From positions 124,001 through 188,000 of the forward strand of contig JAPFFF010000018.1 in assembly GCA_039105265.1 (NCBI GenBank): a stretch of 64,000 bases of DNA. Reading direction: 5' to 3'. Position 1 is the first letter of the stretch; each line of letters opens with the position of its first letter. The position numbers and the translations under genes are program-made. This document shows positions 19,278 through 28,900 of this stretch, one piece after another. The notes beneath the pieces were generated by a model. It saw nothing but the letters and a program-made list of their open reading frames with translations, was not told where the DNA came from and did not search any database. The DNA is from Tritrichomonas musculus (lineage: Eukaryota > Parabasalia > Tritrichomonadida > Tritrichomonadidae).

Positions 19278-20363
19278 TTAGTCTGAAATTACTATATAAA
19301 TTCTCCCTCTATTATCGCTTATAAGAGCATATAAATGGGAATCTGTAGTAAATGATGTAAAAATAGCGGTGTTCACTGTTGTTTTCATACCTAATCCAAA
19401 ACCTTCTGATGTGTTTGATCTATCTCTTTTGAATCTGAAGCCAAGTCCACCATGAGAAAACATTTTTTCATGATCAATTGGCCAAATAAAGACTTTGCCT
19501 CGAGTTTCGCTTGGAGCCATGATAAATTTGTGATCAGGTGATAAAGAAATAGTTGTTTGCGATTCATTGCTCACATGACCTAAATATTTCCGGATAACAG
19601 AATAGTTCTGTAATGAATATAATCGAATACGATCATCGTCGGTTGCTACAATAAATTCATCGTTTTTGGAAAATATAATTGATGTAATTTTCTTTCCACT
19701 TGTTAGCTTTTTATGACGTGGTCCAGCTATAAATTGAGTAATATAAGAATAATCGTGAGCATTATAAAAATAGCAAAATCCATTGAAACATCCTACAACA
19801 ATTTTTGATCCATCTGGAGAAAATGTAAGAGCAGTTGGAGGGGAATTAAATTTAATTGTTTGAATAATTGTATGATCATTGATATTCCAAACATACGCTG
19901 CAAGGCCAAATGTGCATGAAACAAATTCTTTCGAGTTATCAGGATTGAAAGATGAAGAGGTTACTGCATCTTCATGTTTAAAAACAGAAATAGTGTCATT
20001 TTGGGATGGGTTCCATAACCTAACTGTAGAATCTAATGAACAGCTTAATAAAAAACCATCATTAGACCATGATAAATGAACAATATCTGAAGTGTGTCCA
20101 TAAAATTTTCTTTCTTCTTTTAAATAAGGTTTTTTTCTATATATGGAATATAAATTAATTACTTTATCTTCTCCACCGCATGCAACATATTTTCCATCTG
20201 GTGACATTTCAAGTGCCCAAATAGAATGATTTTGTGCTTGAATATATGCGATAATCCGTGTATTTTTAAAACTGTAATCTTTTTTATGTTTTAAAAAAGT
20301 TTTAAAATGGATATCTGGTAAAGGATCTCCTTTATCTCCAACTAAATTCGGTGTTGGCATCAT
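19278..20363 (-). CDS. WD40 beta-propeller protein, WDR44-like
   Basis: The protein has 361 residues, starting at a doubled ATG (20358-20363); the frame reaches further upstream only through a TTG. It is essentially one WD40 propeller. Blade by blade it follows the WDR44 (rabphilin-11/Rab11BP) propeller: SIWALEMSPDGKYVACGGED, FYGHTSDIVHLSWS, LLSCSLDSTVRLWN, then GSKIVVGCFNGFCYFY, GKKITSIIFS, DDRIRLYSLQNYSVIRKYLGH and an unusually long last blade. WDR44 is a Rab11 effector on recycling endosomes that links the ER and tubular endosomes. Human WDR44 has a long N-terminal extension with Rab11- and FFAT-type motifs. Here only ~45 residues precede the propeller, so Rab11 binding is not implied by the sequence. 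The propeller is certain and the subfamily likely. Confidence 0.75.
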   Translation of the reverse strand: MMPTPNLVGDKGDPLPDIHFKTFLKHKKDYSFKNTRIIAYIQAQNHSIWALEMSPDGKYVACGGEDKVINLYSIYRKKPYLKEERKFYGHTSDIVHLSWSNDGFLLSCSLDSTVRLWNPSQNDTISVFKHEDAVTSSSFNPDNSKEFVSCTFGLAAYVWNINDHTIIQTIKFNSPPTALTFSPDGSKIVVGCFNGFCYFYNAHDYSYITQFIAGPRHKKLTSGKKITSIIFSKNDEFIVATDDDRIRLYSLQNYSVIRKYLGHVSNESQTTISLSPDHKFIMAPSETRGKVFIWPIDHEKMFSHGGLGFRFKRDRSNTSEGFGLGMKTTVNTAIFTSFTTDSHLYALISDNRGRIYIVISD

Positions 20364-20740
20364 TCTAATAATAAATTTATTTTTATAAATAAAAAATCTC
20401 AAATTTTCTGAGTATATATAAAATTGAATTATATATTTAAAATCAGGAATTGAAAAATAAAAAGATATTTATAAATAAATAAATAAATGAATTGAAATGA
20501 TTTTATCTTTCGATTGAAAAAAAAAAAATTCAATATAATCAAGAATAGCTAATTCAAATGAAATTTCATGAATGAAAGAATGCTATTAATGAATGTGAAT
20601 TTCAAATTATTTTTAATATAGCCATTGGTTATACAATTTAACGAATCAAAAAATAAATAAATAATTTTTCAAATAGTGATAATTATGAAAATAAAAATGG
20701 TTTAAAATTTAGAAGGAGATAATTTGTAAAAGATATCAAA
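20364..20740. other. Intergenic region, AT-rich, no gene seen
   Basis: About 375 bases lie between the WDR44-like start and the end of the SAPS-like gene. They contain an AAATA-type repeat near 20474-20488 and a poly-A run at 20518-20528. I see no ORF, RNA gene or recognised element. Confidence 0.4.
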
Positions 20741-22123
20741 TTAACGACGACCACCAGTTATGAAACGGAGAAGGGCCATCAATTGGTCTGGGGTCAAATT
20801 GCCGAGTTCATCTGCTTCATCAGCAGCTGGGGCTGGTAAATCTCCTCCATAAGGATTTTGAATAACATTGGTAAGTTCTTTGACTTTGGCCAAAATGGGT
20901 TCTTTAAAGCATAACTCTGGTGGAATTGGTTGGAGATCTTTTTCTTTCATCTTCTTTGAAACAGAATCGTGGAAATTAAATCCAAATCCTCGAAGTTCAG
21001 CTGGTTGGCCATCTTCGAATGATTTAGCTACAATTACGTATAATGGTTTCAATAGACTGTCAACGAGGCTAGGGAAGTTAGGTACATCAATTGCACCAAG
21101 AGCAAAATTGGTAATTGTAAGATGAGCAAGAGTTTGCCTTGGAAATCTGTCAATAATATGTGCTAATTTTTCGCCAATTCCCCAATCAACAATCTTTTGT
21201 GCATATGCATTATCATTAGCAATTATTTGACCAATAATTTTAATGATAGATTCAATATGGGGTGTAAATTCTGCAAGATCTGAACCAAGCATGGAAAGGA
21301 ATAAATCTGAAAGTTCTTCAATATCCTTAACATTTTCCTTGGTTACTATTGATGCGATGGCTTCCCATTGCTTGTTCAGTACTTCTTGTATATCAGGTGT
21401 GAATTTGCGAGAAAGAATTTTGATTGCATTTTTGCTTGTAACTGATGGTGCAAGTATTTCGCAATCTTTAATTAATGGAATAAGGCGGAATAATTGAACT
21501 AAGTTTTGAACTATTGGCGAATCTGGATTATTTTCTAAAGGATCTTCTGTATTCTTGATGAGTTCTAAAAGCTTATCTGGGAAGTTTTCTTCTTGTAAAA
21601 ATGTTTGAACTTCTTTTTTGTCTTCTGTGGTTAAGAAAGATTTAAACATCTCGTAAACTGAACGGTATCTGCAGTAGTTTAAAAATCTTGGTATAAAATT
21701 ACATTGTCGTATATTTTCTGGATAATTGATGCAGCAAGTTTGAGTAATTACTGCAAGTCTATTAACAACAATAAGATCGACATTTTCTTGGCTAAAAACT
21801 TTATCGACAGCTGTAAAGAAGATGTTATCATCGAAAAGGGATTTGAATATTTGCTCGTTAGGAGTTGATAAAAGTGTAAAAGCTTTTGTTGATAAATTTG
21901 GAGATTCATCTTCATCGTTAGTAAGTGCCAAATTAAGAAGTTCTTGGATATGTTTGCGCAAACTATGCGTTAGTAAAAAACAAAAATCAAAATAATACTA
22001 TAAAATTAGTGTGTCAATATTACCACGAAATGCTCTAAGGCATGAATCGTCCATAATAATATCGGCTAATTCTGTATTTTCATTCTCGAGTTTTTCTCTC
22101 AATTCTGGAGAGATAGGGGACAT
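20741..22123 (-). CDS. SAPS-domain protein (PP6 regulatory subunit-like), two exons
   Basis: The coding sequence joins 22123-21999 (exon 1) to 21962-20741 (exon 2) on the minus strand, giving 448 residues. Exon 1 starts at the ATG at 22121-22123 and encodes 41 codons (MSPISPELREKL ... IDTLIL) plus two bases. Removing the 36-nt intron restores the frame (TA|T, Tyr) into LRKHIQELLNLAL. Without splicing, exon 1 ends at a TAG inside the intron, and exon 2 has no ATG at its start. The helical-repeat body resembles the SAPS domain of SIT4-associated/PP6R proteins, for example LADIIMDDSCLRAFRGN, then FLNYCRYRSVYEMFKSFL. These proteins bind and direct the PP6/Sit4 phosphatase in cell-cycle and DNA-damage control. 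The conserved part is shorter than in human PP6R (over 800 residues). The gene model is strong; the family call is moderate. Confidence 0.65.
21963..21998 (-). other. 36-nt spliceosomal intron
   Basis: On the minus strand the intron begins GTATTA, has a T-rich centre, and ends TTTACTAACGCATAG. ACTAAC is the branch-point sequence and is directly fused to the 3' splice site, leaving six bases (GCATAG) after it. This is the arrangement known from Trichomonas introns, where the consensus ends ACTAACACACAG. The intron contains an in-frame stop. Its removal joins two frames that together make a continuous SAPS-like protein. Confidence 0.85.
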
Positions 22124-22269
22124 AAACCTGGCATTAAAAACTAAAAAACATACTCATAAAACATTTTTTATTTGATTTTTTAGATGGCTAAATGGAAGGT
22201 AAATAATTCAAAAATTCACTTATAACCGCAATCAAAATTTTCGTTTTTTCTAGATCACATGTCAAAATA
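22124..22269. promoter_or_regulatory. Compact bidirectional promoter region
   Basis: Only 146 bases separate the SAPS-like and BET genes, which are transcribed away from each other. A three-codon upstream ORF (ATG TCA AAA TAA, starting near 22259) overlaps the BET start codon as TAATG, which could damp translation. I cannot point to a shared consensus element. Confidence 0.45.
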
Positions 22270-22962
22270 ATGCCCATCCCACAGCAAGTTAAAGAAGCAT
22301 GTCTTGAAATCATGGATAAAGTAATGAAGAGGCCATGTGCCGCTTTGTTTTTAGAGCCTGTTGATCCAGATCGAGATGGTGCTCCAAATTATTATATGGT
22401 TGTGAAAAGGCCTGTGGATTTGGGAACTATTCGAAGACGTTTAGAAAATGATGAATATCCGAGTGTTGCAGCTTGGAATCGTGAAATGAATCTAATTTGG
22501 GGAAATGCTGAAAAATTTAATGGAAGAGAATCGCTCTTATGTGTAATTGCAATGGAAATTCGTCGAAATTTTGAAAAAGAATTTCGAAAAATTAAAACTC
22601 TTAATTTGCCAAAATGGGTACAAACTGTTTCTGAATTAAAAGATTGCTTAGATAATTTGCTTGATTCACCTCCTGAGCCCGTTACAAAATTTGCAACAAT
22701 TTCTGAAAAGCCAGATCCTAATCAGTTGAAGCCTTTTACAGAAGAAGAAATGGATATTTTTATACGGTCAACTATGCTACTAACGAGCAAACAAGATGCT
22801 AAAAAAATGTTGCATATTATCAGACTTTATGAGCCTAGATTTAATGGGCCAGACCAAGAAAAGCAAATTGATGTTGGGCAGCTCACAGTTCCGACCCTGC
22901 ACAATTTGCGAGATTATGTAAATCATCGTTTAACAGATTTAAATATACCTTTTCCTAAATAA
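22270..22962 (+). CDS. Single-bromodomain BET-type protein
   Basis: This 230-residue protein has a bromodomain at about 5-105. It shows the PV(D) ZA-loop pattern (ALFLEPVD, then YYMVVKRPVDLGTIRRRL) and the acetyl-lysine-binding Asn in FNGRES (residue about 79, in the YNxxxS position with Phe for Tyr). The C-terminal region (about 155-228) matches a BET extraterminal (ET/NET) domain: PFTEEEMDIF, then KKMLHIIRLYEP, IDVGQLTVPTLHNLRDYV. BET proteins read acetylated histone tails and recruit transcription factors through the ET domain. Animal and fungal members have two bromodomains and are much longer; here one bromodomain and the ET domain are joined almost directly. The start ATG overlaps a tiny upstream ORF. 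Confidence 0.85.
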   Translation: MPIPQQVKEACLEIMDKVMKRPCAALFLEPVDPDRDGAPNYYMVVKRPVDLGTIRRRLENDEYPSVAAWNREMNLIWGNAEKFNGRESLLCVIAMEIRRNFEKEFRKIKTLNLPKWVQTVSELKDCLDNLLDSPPEPVTKFATISEKPDPNQLKPFTEEEMDIFIRSTMLLTSKQDAKKMLHIIRLYEPRFNGPDQEKQIDVGQLTVPTLHNLRDYVNHRLTDLNIPFPK

Positions 22963-23028
22963 ATATGTTTATATATTGTTATAACTACTTAATGTTTTAT
23001 TTTTCAATATTTTATATTCTGAAGCGGA

Positions 23029-23038
23029 AACTTTTTAA
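23029..23038 (+). promoter_or_regulatory. AACTTTTTAA promoter-like motif
   Basis: AACTTTTTAA lies 22 bases before the ATG at 23061. It is one base off the AACTTTTTGA form seen before other genes in this window. Confidence 0.4.
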
Positions 23039-23060
23039 ATGATGGCTTTCATTTTTAAAA

Positions 23061-23387
23061 ATGGATTTCGACATTAACTGGACGCTTGAAGACGCTCGAA
23101 TGGTTACAAAAGATGAATATGAAGCTGTTTCAAAAGACCCTGAAAATAAGAAAAAGATACGTGATTTGGCAATCAAAGGAAAAATGTATACAGATTCTCT
23201 TCGAACGATTAATGCTTACTGTCGATCAGAGCTTGCTCAATACAGAGAATCCGTTATATATAACTCATTATCACAAGAAGAATTGCTAGATACTTTATAT
23301 CAGTCCTACTGCGAAAATTATACAAAAACAATAATACGTCAAGCTTTTTCTTCAATCGGAAATTTTATCAATTTTGTTTTTAAATAA
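23061..23387 (+). CDS. Small protein of unknown function (108 aa)
   Basis: The ORF begins with an ATG 98 bases after the BET gene stop and encodes 108 residues, acidic at the N-terminus (MDFDINWTLEDARM). A helical middle follows (KDPENKKKIRDLAIKGKMYT, then LRTINAYCRSELAQYRES). The tail is Ser/Ile/Phe-rich and ends NFINFVFK. There is no signal peptide or membrane span. Codon use resembles its neighbours, and a promoter-like motif stands just upstream, so I take it as a real gene. No family is recognised. Confidence 0.55.
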   Translation: MDFDINWTLEDARMVTKDEYEAVSKDPENKKKIRDLAIKGKMYTDSLRTINAYCRSELAQYRESVIYNSLSQEELLDTLYQSYCENYTKTIIRQAFSSIGNFINFVFK

Positions 23388-23417
23388 TGTTTTAGAACTT
23401 ATATTTAAATATAAAAA

Positions 23418-23442
23418 ATATAATTATTATTATTATTATTAT
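23418..23442. repeat. ATT microsatellite
   Basis: A short run of about seven TTA/ATT units lies in the convergent gap between the small unknown gene and the ADA2-like gene. Confidence 0.7.
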
Positions 23443-23499
23443 TCCTAAAAACAAATTTAAAAAACAAAGAATATTCATAATATTATTCCTTCCATATTA

Positions 23500-24792
23500 T
23501 TAATATGCTCTTAGCATTCCAAGAGATACAAGTAAATCATAAACCTTAGATAATGAACTTGTGTAATTTGGATCCATCGCAATTGCATCCTGCTTACGAA
23601 GTGGTCGGAATGAACCTTCTCTGATTAAAAGGTTTTTCAATGATAAATAAAGTTGTGGATCTATTTTTTCTTTTGTACATAATTGAAGTTCTTGGTTATT
23701 GAGACATTCCTTATTTTTGGAAATAATTTTCTCTGTATTTCTGTTATATTTTGCAATGAACTCGTTCCAACTTTCAACGTCGCAAATGGTTGGATTTTTC
23801 CCATCCTTAATGCAATTTTGTAAGTTAGAAAAAAGAATTCCTTCGTCAAGAGAGCGAATGCCATATTGCTTCCATTGCTGTCTTTGGTGTATTTTTTTTA
23901 AGAATTTGATTTTTTGGTGTAGTAAACTTGTCAAAAGTTGCGTTTTTTCAATACCAAGATAAGGTGCAATTGATATTATTCTTGCATCAACTGCTTTTTC
24001 TTCAGATGAAAATCCTCCAAGAAAGCGAGTATCTAAATCTTTATCTTTAGAAGGTTTGACAGGTTTATGATGAATATCCCAATCTTCAATGACTTTAGTT
24101 CTAAATTTACGTTCAGCTAATATATTATTATATGCAACAAGAAAAGAAATTTTGGTCTCAAACGATTGTTTGGTTTCTTCTCCATCTTTAAATTCAATTT
24201 TCGCAATTAAATTTTCTGCATCATTATTAAAATCAATTTCAAATTCATGTCTGTGCGGCATATATCCGTTATATTCTGCTGGATATGTCTTTTCCTTCTT
24301 ATTTTTTTCTTGCATATGTTTTTCATGACCTTCTGATGGATATGAATCAGAAGGTCTTGTATCATATGGAGGTAATGGTGGCTTTTGAACTTGAGGTAAT
24401 ACTTCTGGAATCGGAAGTGGTGCATTTGGTGAATTTATATAAATTGCAGTATAATGAGTTTCGATATCTAAAGCTGTTTTTGTTTTCATATAAATTGCAA
24501 TTTCGTTCCAATTTCCAATTCCAAAAAGTTTGATTCCAGAAAGAAGTAACAATTCATCATGAGCATCCCAATTTTGGCAGAAAATAGGATAAGGTCGTGG
24601 TTCAATGATAATAAATGAGTGTTCAATTAAATGGTTTTCATTTTCTTGAAAAGTTGTTGTGCATTGAAGGCATTGAATAAAATTTGGGCATTTTATGCAT
24701 CTGATATGTCTTTCATTACTAATAATTCTATTACATATTGAGCAACGAATATTATTCTCTTTTTTGTATTTCTTGGAGATATAATTCGTCAT
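23500..24792 (-). CDS. ADA2: ADA2-like transcriptional adaptor (SAGA subunit)
   Basis: This 430-residue protein has the three ADA2 modules in order. A ZZ zinc finger comes first (about 15-62), with CSICN, then RHIRCIKC, CLQC and an H-x-x-E-H ending. A SANT/Myb-like domain follows (about 73-118), containing WDAHDELLLLSGIKLFGIGNWNEIA. The C-terminal SWIRM-like domain (about 345-430) contains REGSFRPLRKQDA and ends DLLVSLGMLRAY. ADA2 holds the GCN5 acetyltransferase in SAGA/ADA complexes and stimulates acetylation of nucleosomal histones. A Pro-rich linker follows the SANT domain. The protein is close in size to yeast Ada2 (434 residues). It lies convergent with the small unknown gene. GCN5 is not in the window. 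Confidence 0.88.
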   Translation of the reverse strand: MTNYISKKYKKENNIRCSICNRIISNERHIRCIKCPNFIQCLQCTTTFQENENHLIEHSFIIIEPRPYPIFCQNWDAHDELLLLSGIKLFGIGNWNEIAIYMKTKTALDIETHYTAIYINSPNAPLPIPEVLPQVQKPPLPPYDTRPSDSYPSEGHEKHMQEKNKKEKTYPAEYNGYMPHRHEFEIDFNNDAENLIAKIEFKDGEETKQSFETKISFLVAYNNILAERKFRTKVIEDWDIHHKPVKPSKDKDLDTRFLGGFSSEEKAVDARIISIAPYLGIEKTQLLTSLLHQKIKFLKKIHQRQQWKQYGIRSLDEGILFSNLQNCIKDGKNPTICDVESWNEFIAKYNRNTEKIISKNKECLNNQELQLCTKEKIDPQLYLSLKNLLIREGSFRPLRKQDAIAMDPNYTSSLSKVYDLLVSLGMLRAY

Positions 24793-24980
24793 TTAAAGGC
24801 GACCGTTTATGAATTGAATACATAGAAAATTTTTCCCTCAATTATAATTCACAATTTAACAACACTCAATACAGCAAAACTATAAAATGAGAATAAAAGA
24901 AAATAACAAATATAAGAAATAATATTTTTTATTACAAAATTTATTTCAATTTCTATCTTTTTTATTCAGATTTCAATTCT

Positions 24981-25433
24981 TTAATTATTTTCTGCAGGCG
25001 TATCTGTTGCTGCAGGTTCCTCTGGTGTTGATGCAGGCTCCTCTGGTGCGGCTGCAGGTTCTTCTTGTGTTGCTTCAGGTTTATTATTGTTTGAATTAGA
25101 TTTATTTGAACCAGATTTATTAGAAGAGCTTTGTGGCTTAAAATATCTCTGTTCTTTTTCTAATTTCTTTTTCTCGTTCTCTTTTCCTTTTTCCTCTTTC
25201 TTATTTTCAGAATTAATTTTCTTTTGTTTCTTAGCTTCTTCTTTTTCTTCTTTTTTCTCTTCTTTGTTCTTTTCTTTTTCTTCTTTATGCTCCTCTTTTA
25301 CTTGTTTCTTAAGTTCCTTATGCCTTAGTTTTCTTTCCTTTTTCATTTGTTTTGATTCAATTTTTACAGCTTTAGGATCATAATATTCTTCGTGAACTTC
25401 TCTTCGTTCGTTTGTTTCTTTATTATCCGACAT
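24981..25433 (-). CDS. Lys/Glu-rich low-complexity protein, unknown function
   Basis: The ORF encodes 150 residues from an ATG at 25431-25433. Residues 25-98 are almost entirely Lys and Glu (KKERKLRHKELKKQVKEE and similar) and would form a long charged single helix. A Ser/Asn patch follows. The tail carries three imperfect EEPA repeats (EEPAAAP, EEPASTP, EEPAATD). There is no catalytic motif. Such proteins occur in translation, chromatin and cytoskeletal roles, so composition says little. The ordinary ATG, the stop and the frame-specific bias support a real gene. Confidence 0.55.
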   Translation of the reverse strand: MSDNKETNERREVHEEYYDPKAVKIESKQMKKERKLRHKELKKQVKEEHKEEKEKNKEEKKEEKEEAKKQKKINSENKKEEKGKENEKKKLEKEQRYFKPQSSSNKSGSNKSNSNNNKPEATQEEPAAAPEEPASTPEEPAATDTPAENN

Positions 25434-25904
25434 TATATAAAAATGAAATTATTTTACCATTCTTTTATTCATTCCATTAATTTATAAAATATCGTTAGCT
25501 TTTTGTGCAAAAAAAATTTGATAAGTTCTCAAAAAATTACAATTGAAAATTTCGAAAAATTCTGATTGTTTATACTCAAAATTTTATTTTATTGAAAATT
25601 TCGAAAAATCAAGAAAAAATAAACTTTTCTATTATATCGTTGATATATCGTCATATTGAAATTTCAATATAATAATTATAATAGAAAAATAAGAAATATA
25701 TAATTTAATATTTTTTTTTTTTTTTTTTGTATTGAAACAGATATAAATCAGTGATTACATCTTATACCATCTAAGAAAAAAAATATTAAAATAAGAAATA
25801 TATAATATAATATTTTAAAACAAATAGTAAACTTAGAAATATATAATATAATAATAATAAATAACAATGATTGTAACAATATAATAATTATAATAGAAAA
25901 ATTT
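25434..25904. other. Intergenic region with poly-T, no gene seen
   Basis: About 470 AT-rich bases lie between two minus-strand genes. They include a T run of about 17 at 25712-25728 and imperfectly repeated segments: ATAATAATTATAATAGAAAAAT occurs near 25667 and again near 25880, and GAAATATATAAT recurs around 25693, 25796 and 25836. These may be decayed tandem copies of a 3' UTR. No gene is visible. Confidence 0.45.
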
Positions 25905-28900
25905 TCATTGAGGTTGATCTTGTGGATCAATAAGAGAAGCAAGGCCAGGTAACCTAAACGATCCATTAACATTATTTCCATCATCATCAGTAAAAGGCGG
26001 AATCATATCAAAACTGAAGCTATTGCCTGATGTTCCTCCATTAATTAGCGCATCTATTGATGGAACTGTAAACATTTGGTTACTGGTTGGTGATGCACTT
26101 ATATGACCAGGATGCAATATGAAAGTCATTTGTTCTGGAACTCCATCTAAATCAAGTATTTCATGTTCTTCAGTATGATAACGACCAGGCGGTAAAAGAC
26201 TTAATGTATCATTTGAAATATTTATTGTGCCAGGTACGCATTTCTGTTCAAGTTTTTGGCAGGCAGAAACTGTTGGTCCGATAATATCAAAAATTTGTTT
26301 GGTTGGACCAAAAACGCCAGCCGTTGTTGGTCCGCCAGAATGAACACCAATCCTTAATTGAAAACTTGTGTTCATTTGAATGTTAAGTTCTTCAATTGAT
26401 TCAAGTGTCTTTAATCCGAAATTAACCATATCAGTAGCATGGGACGATGGTAATAATTCTGTGATAAATAAGCCAGAAGCAGCAAAATAAATATCTCCCA
26501 TTACTTTAATTTTAGTAGATGTTGGAATTGATGATAAAATTTTGTCAAAATTATTAAATATCTTTCCAAGATTTGTCAAAACTTCTTTCGGTGGAAGTGT
26601 TGACATATAAGATGTGAATTGAACAATATTTATCATGATTAATGAGGATAATTGAACTGAGAATCCAATTTCTGGCTCTTCTTTGTTTAATTTAGAAAGC
26701 ATTTCTTGAGGAACGTATTGTAAAAGAAGTTCTTCAGATTCTTTTTGAGCTTTTTCAACTTCAATTCGTTGTTTTTCTTCTTCTGTTTTGTCACGGCAAA
26801 TAATTGCAAAGCTACCAGCAACGCGATCATTTGATGAAAAACCAATAAGTGTCACTTTGAGAGGTAAGATTGTTTCATCGTCTCTTAAACCTGAAAAATC
26901 AGATTCATAAATCAAGCTGCATTGTCCACTTTTCATTAACTGAATTGTATAAAAAAGTTGATTGTTGTTCTTGATTTCAGGATTAATTAAAAGTTTTATG
27001 TTCTGGCCAAGCATTTGCTCTGGCGTATAACCAAAAATGTTACTTGCTGCTGGATTTAGTGATTCAATGACTCCATCTTGATTCAAGGACATCATTGCAT
27101 CTTTCGATGAATAGAAAACTGAATGTGAGGCACTAATGATTTTTGTGTCAGTTAAACTTTTCTTGCCATAAATAAGACTTAGTGCTTGAGGATTGGAAGC
27201 AAAAGCAACTGGATCAACATGAAGTATTAAACATTTGAATGTGTCAAGATCGCCGTTAGATACTGCAGCTGAATATAATTCAATTCCAAAGCTTGAAAAT
27301 ATAAATAATATAATAATTGCAAAGCAAATCCAAACAATCAAAGTGAAAGAATGCATAATACTACGAAACTTTTGTTCATAAATCTCTGAAAGTTCCAAAT
27401 AACCAAGAGAGAGCCTTGTATCAATTAATTTCCAAAATAGTAAAGATTCTGTTGAATTAGTTTTATATGAATCAAATGAATTAATCATTGTATTTATCGA
27501 ACCAATAAAATATGATAAAATCTGATCGAATGATATGCATTTGTAATAATCAATTGGATATTTGCTGTCTGGATTAATTGGGCATCTTTCATTAAACATA
27601 ATAACCTGTATTGAATTCATGAACTTTTGTGCTGACGGAACATCGTAATATCCTCTTCTAAGCATATTGGAAATTAAACAAATACTATTTAATGATTCTT
27701 TGATACGCGTTTCAATAAACTCGAGATTAATGAAATTAACCTTGTTTCCATTTTCTTTATCATTTAAAAACATCAATAAAAGTGTGTCATGTGCTGATGT
27801 AACTACTGCATGGCATAATGACGTGAAAAGGGCAGAATGCTCAATAATTATATCAAAATCTTCACTATAATAAATTCCACTGATAAGTTGAACTAGAAGT
27901 AGAGATATTAAAGACAAAATGCAGAATACATTTATAACATATATTGCTATACTAGATTTTTTCATCTCTTGGGGTAAAATAGAATTATTTTCTGTTTTAT
28001 ATTCATCAGTCTTTTTTATGATAACTTCAGAAGCATCTTTACATTCTTGTTTAGAAAATGATTGAAGTCGCTTGGTCATTTCCATTTTTTCTGTCCAAAG
28101 GGCAGATGATAAGAATATTGTTGCCGGGTATACTAGAGCTAATATTAGAAATGGCGTGAAAGCAATTAAAAAGTTTAAAATTGAATCATCCGAATGCTTC
28201 TCGACATTGGATGGAACATTTTCATCTTTTGGTGCACCAATAATTGGAGGTGGATCGGGGCATGTCCGAGGATTATCAGGAACAGGTATCCCTGGTTCAT
28301 TATCGATAAAATTGGAAGTGTTGCACCTTTTAAGTAATTGGTATTCATATGAAAAACTTTTTGAAACGTTCATTGTAATTAATTTTGTGGCTTCCGATAA
28401 TACTAGATTTTTTGCATATGTTTCACATAAAAGGTAAGATTTATCCGTTAAATTAACGACTTCAGGATTTATCACTAATCGAGAGGAATGAATAAAAATA
28501 GAGCGCCATAAAAAATCAATAGTGATATATTGATCATCTCTATACATTGTATTATTTTGCGGGATGCATGCTGCTGAAATAATTTTCGTATCCGAAATAA
28601 GCCTTGTCATATTGAGAATGCTATCGCCATTTAAATCAGAATGATATAAAGAATTTGAAAACTGATCTAAATATGATAAGCCTCTCAATGAAAGATTGAA
28701 AACAGTCTGGTCGTCAGATGAATCAATATTATAATAATTTGGAAGATCTGTTATTGATGGGCCAAACATATTTATCTCGTCTTCTTTGGTAATATTTCCG
28801 TATAAATAGTTTGACCACATTTTTGTAACTTTTAATGTCATCATTTCATAAGTTCTTGAAATCTTGTTGATATACGATAAATAATTGAAGAGTTCTTGCT

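Noticed and set aside
22185-22256. A possible intron upstream of the BET gene (GTAAAT ... TTTTTTCTAG).
   Set aside because: No ACTAAC branch box before the AG, and the downstream ATG already gives a complete bromodomain.
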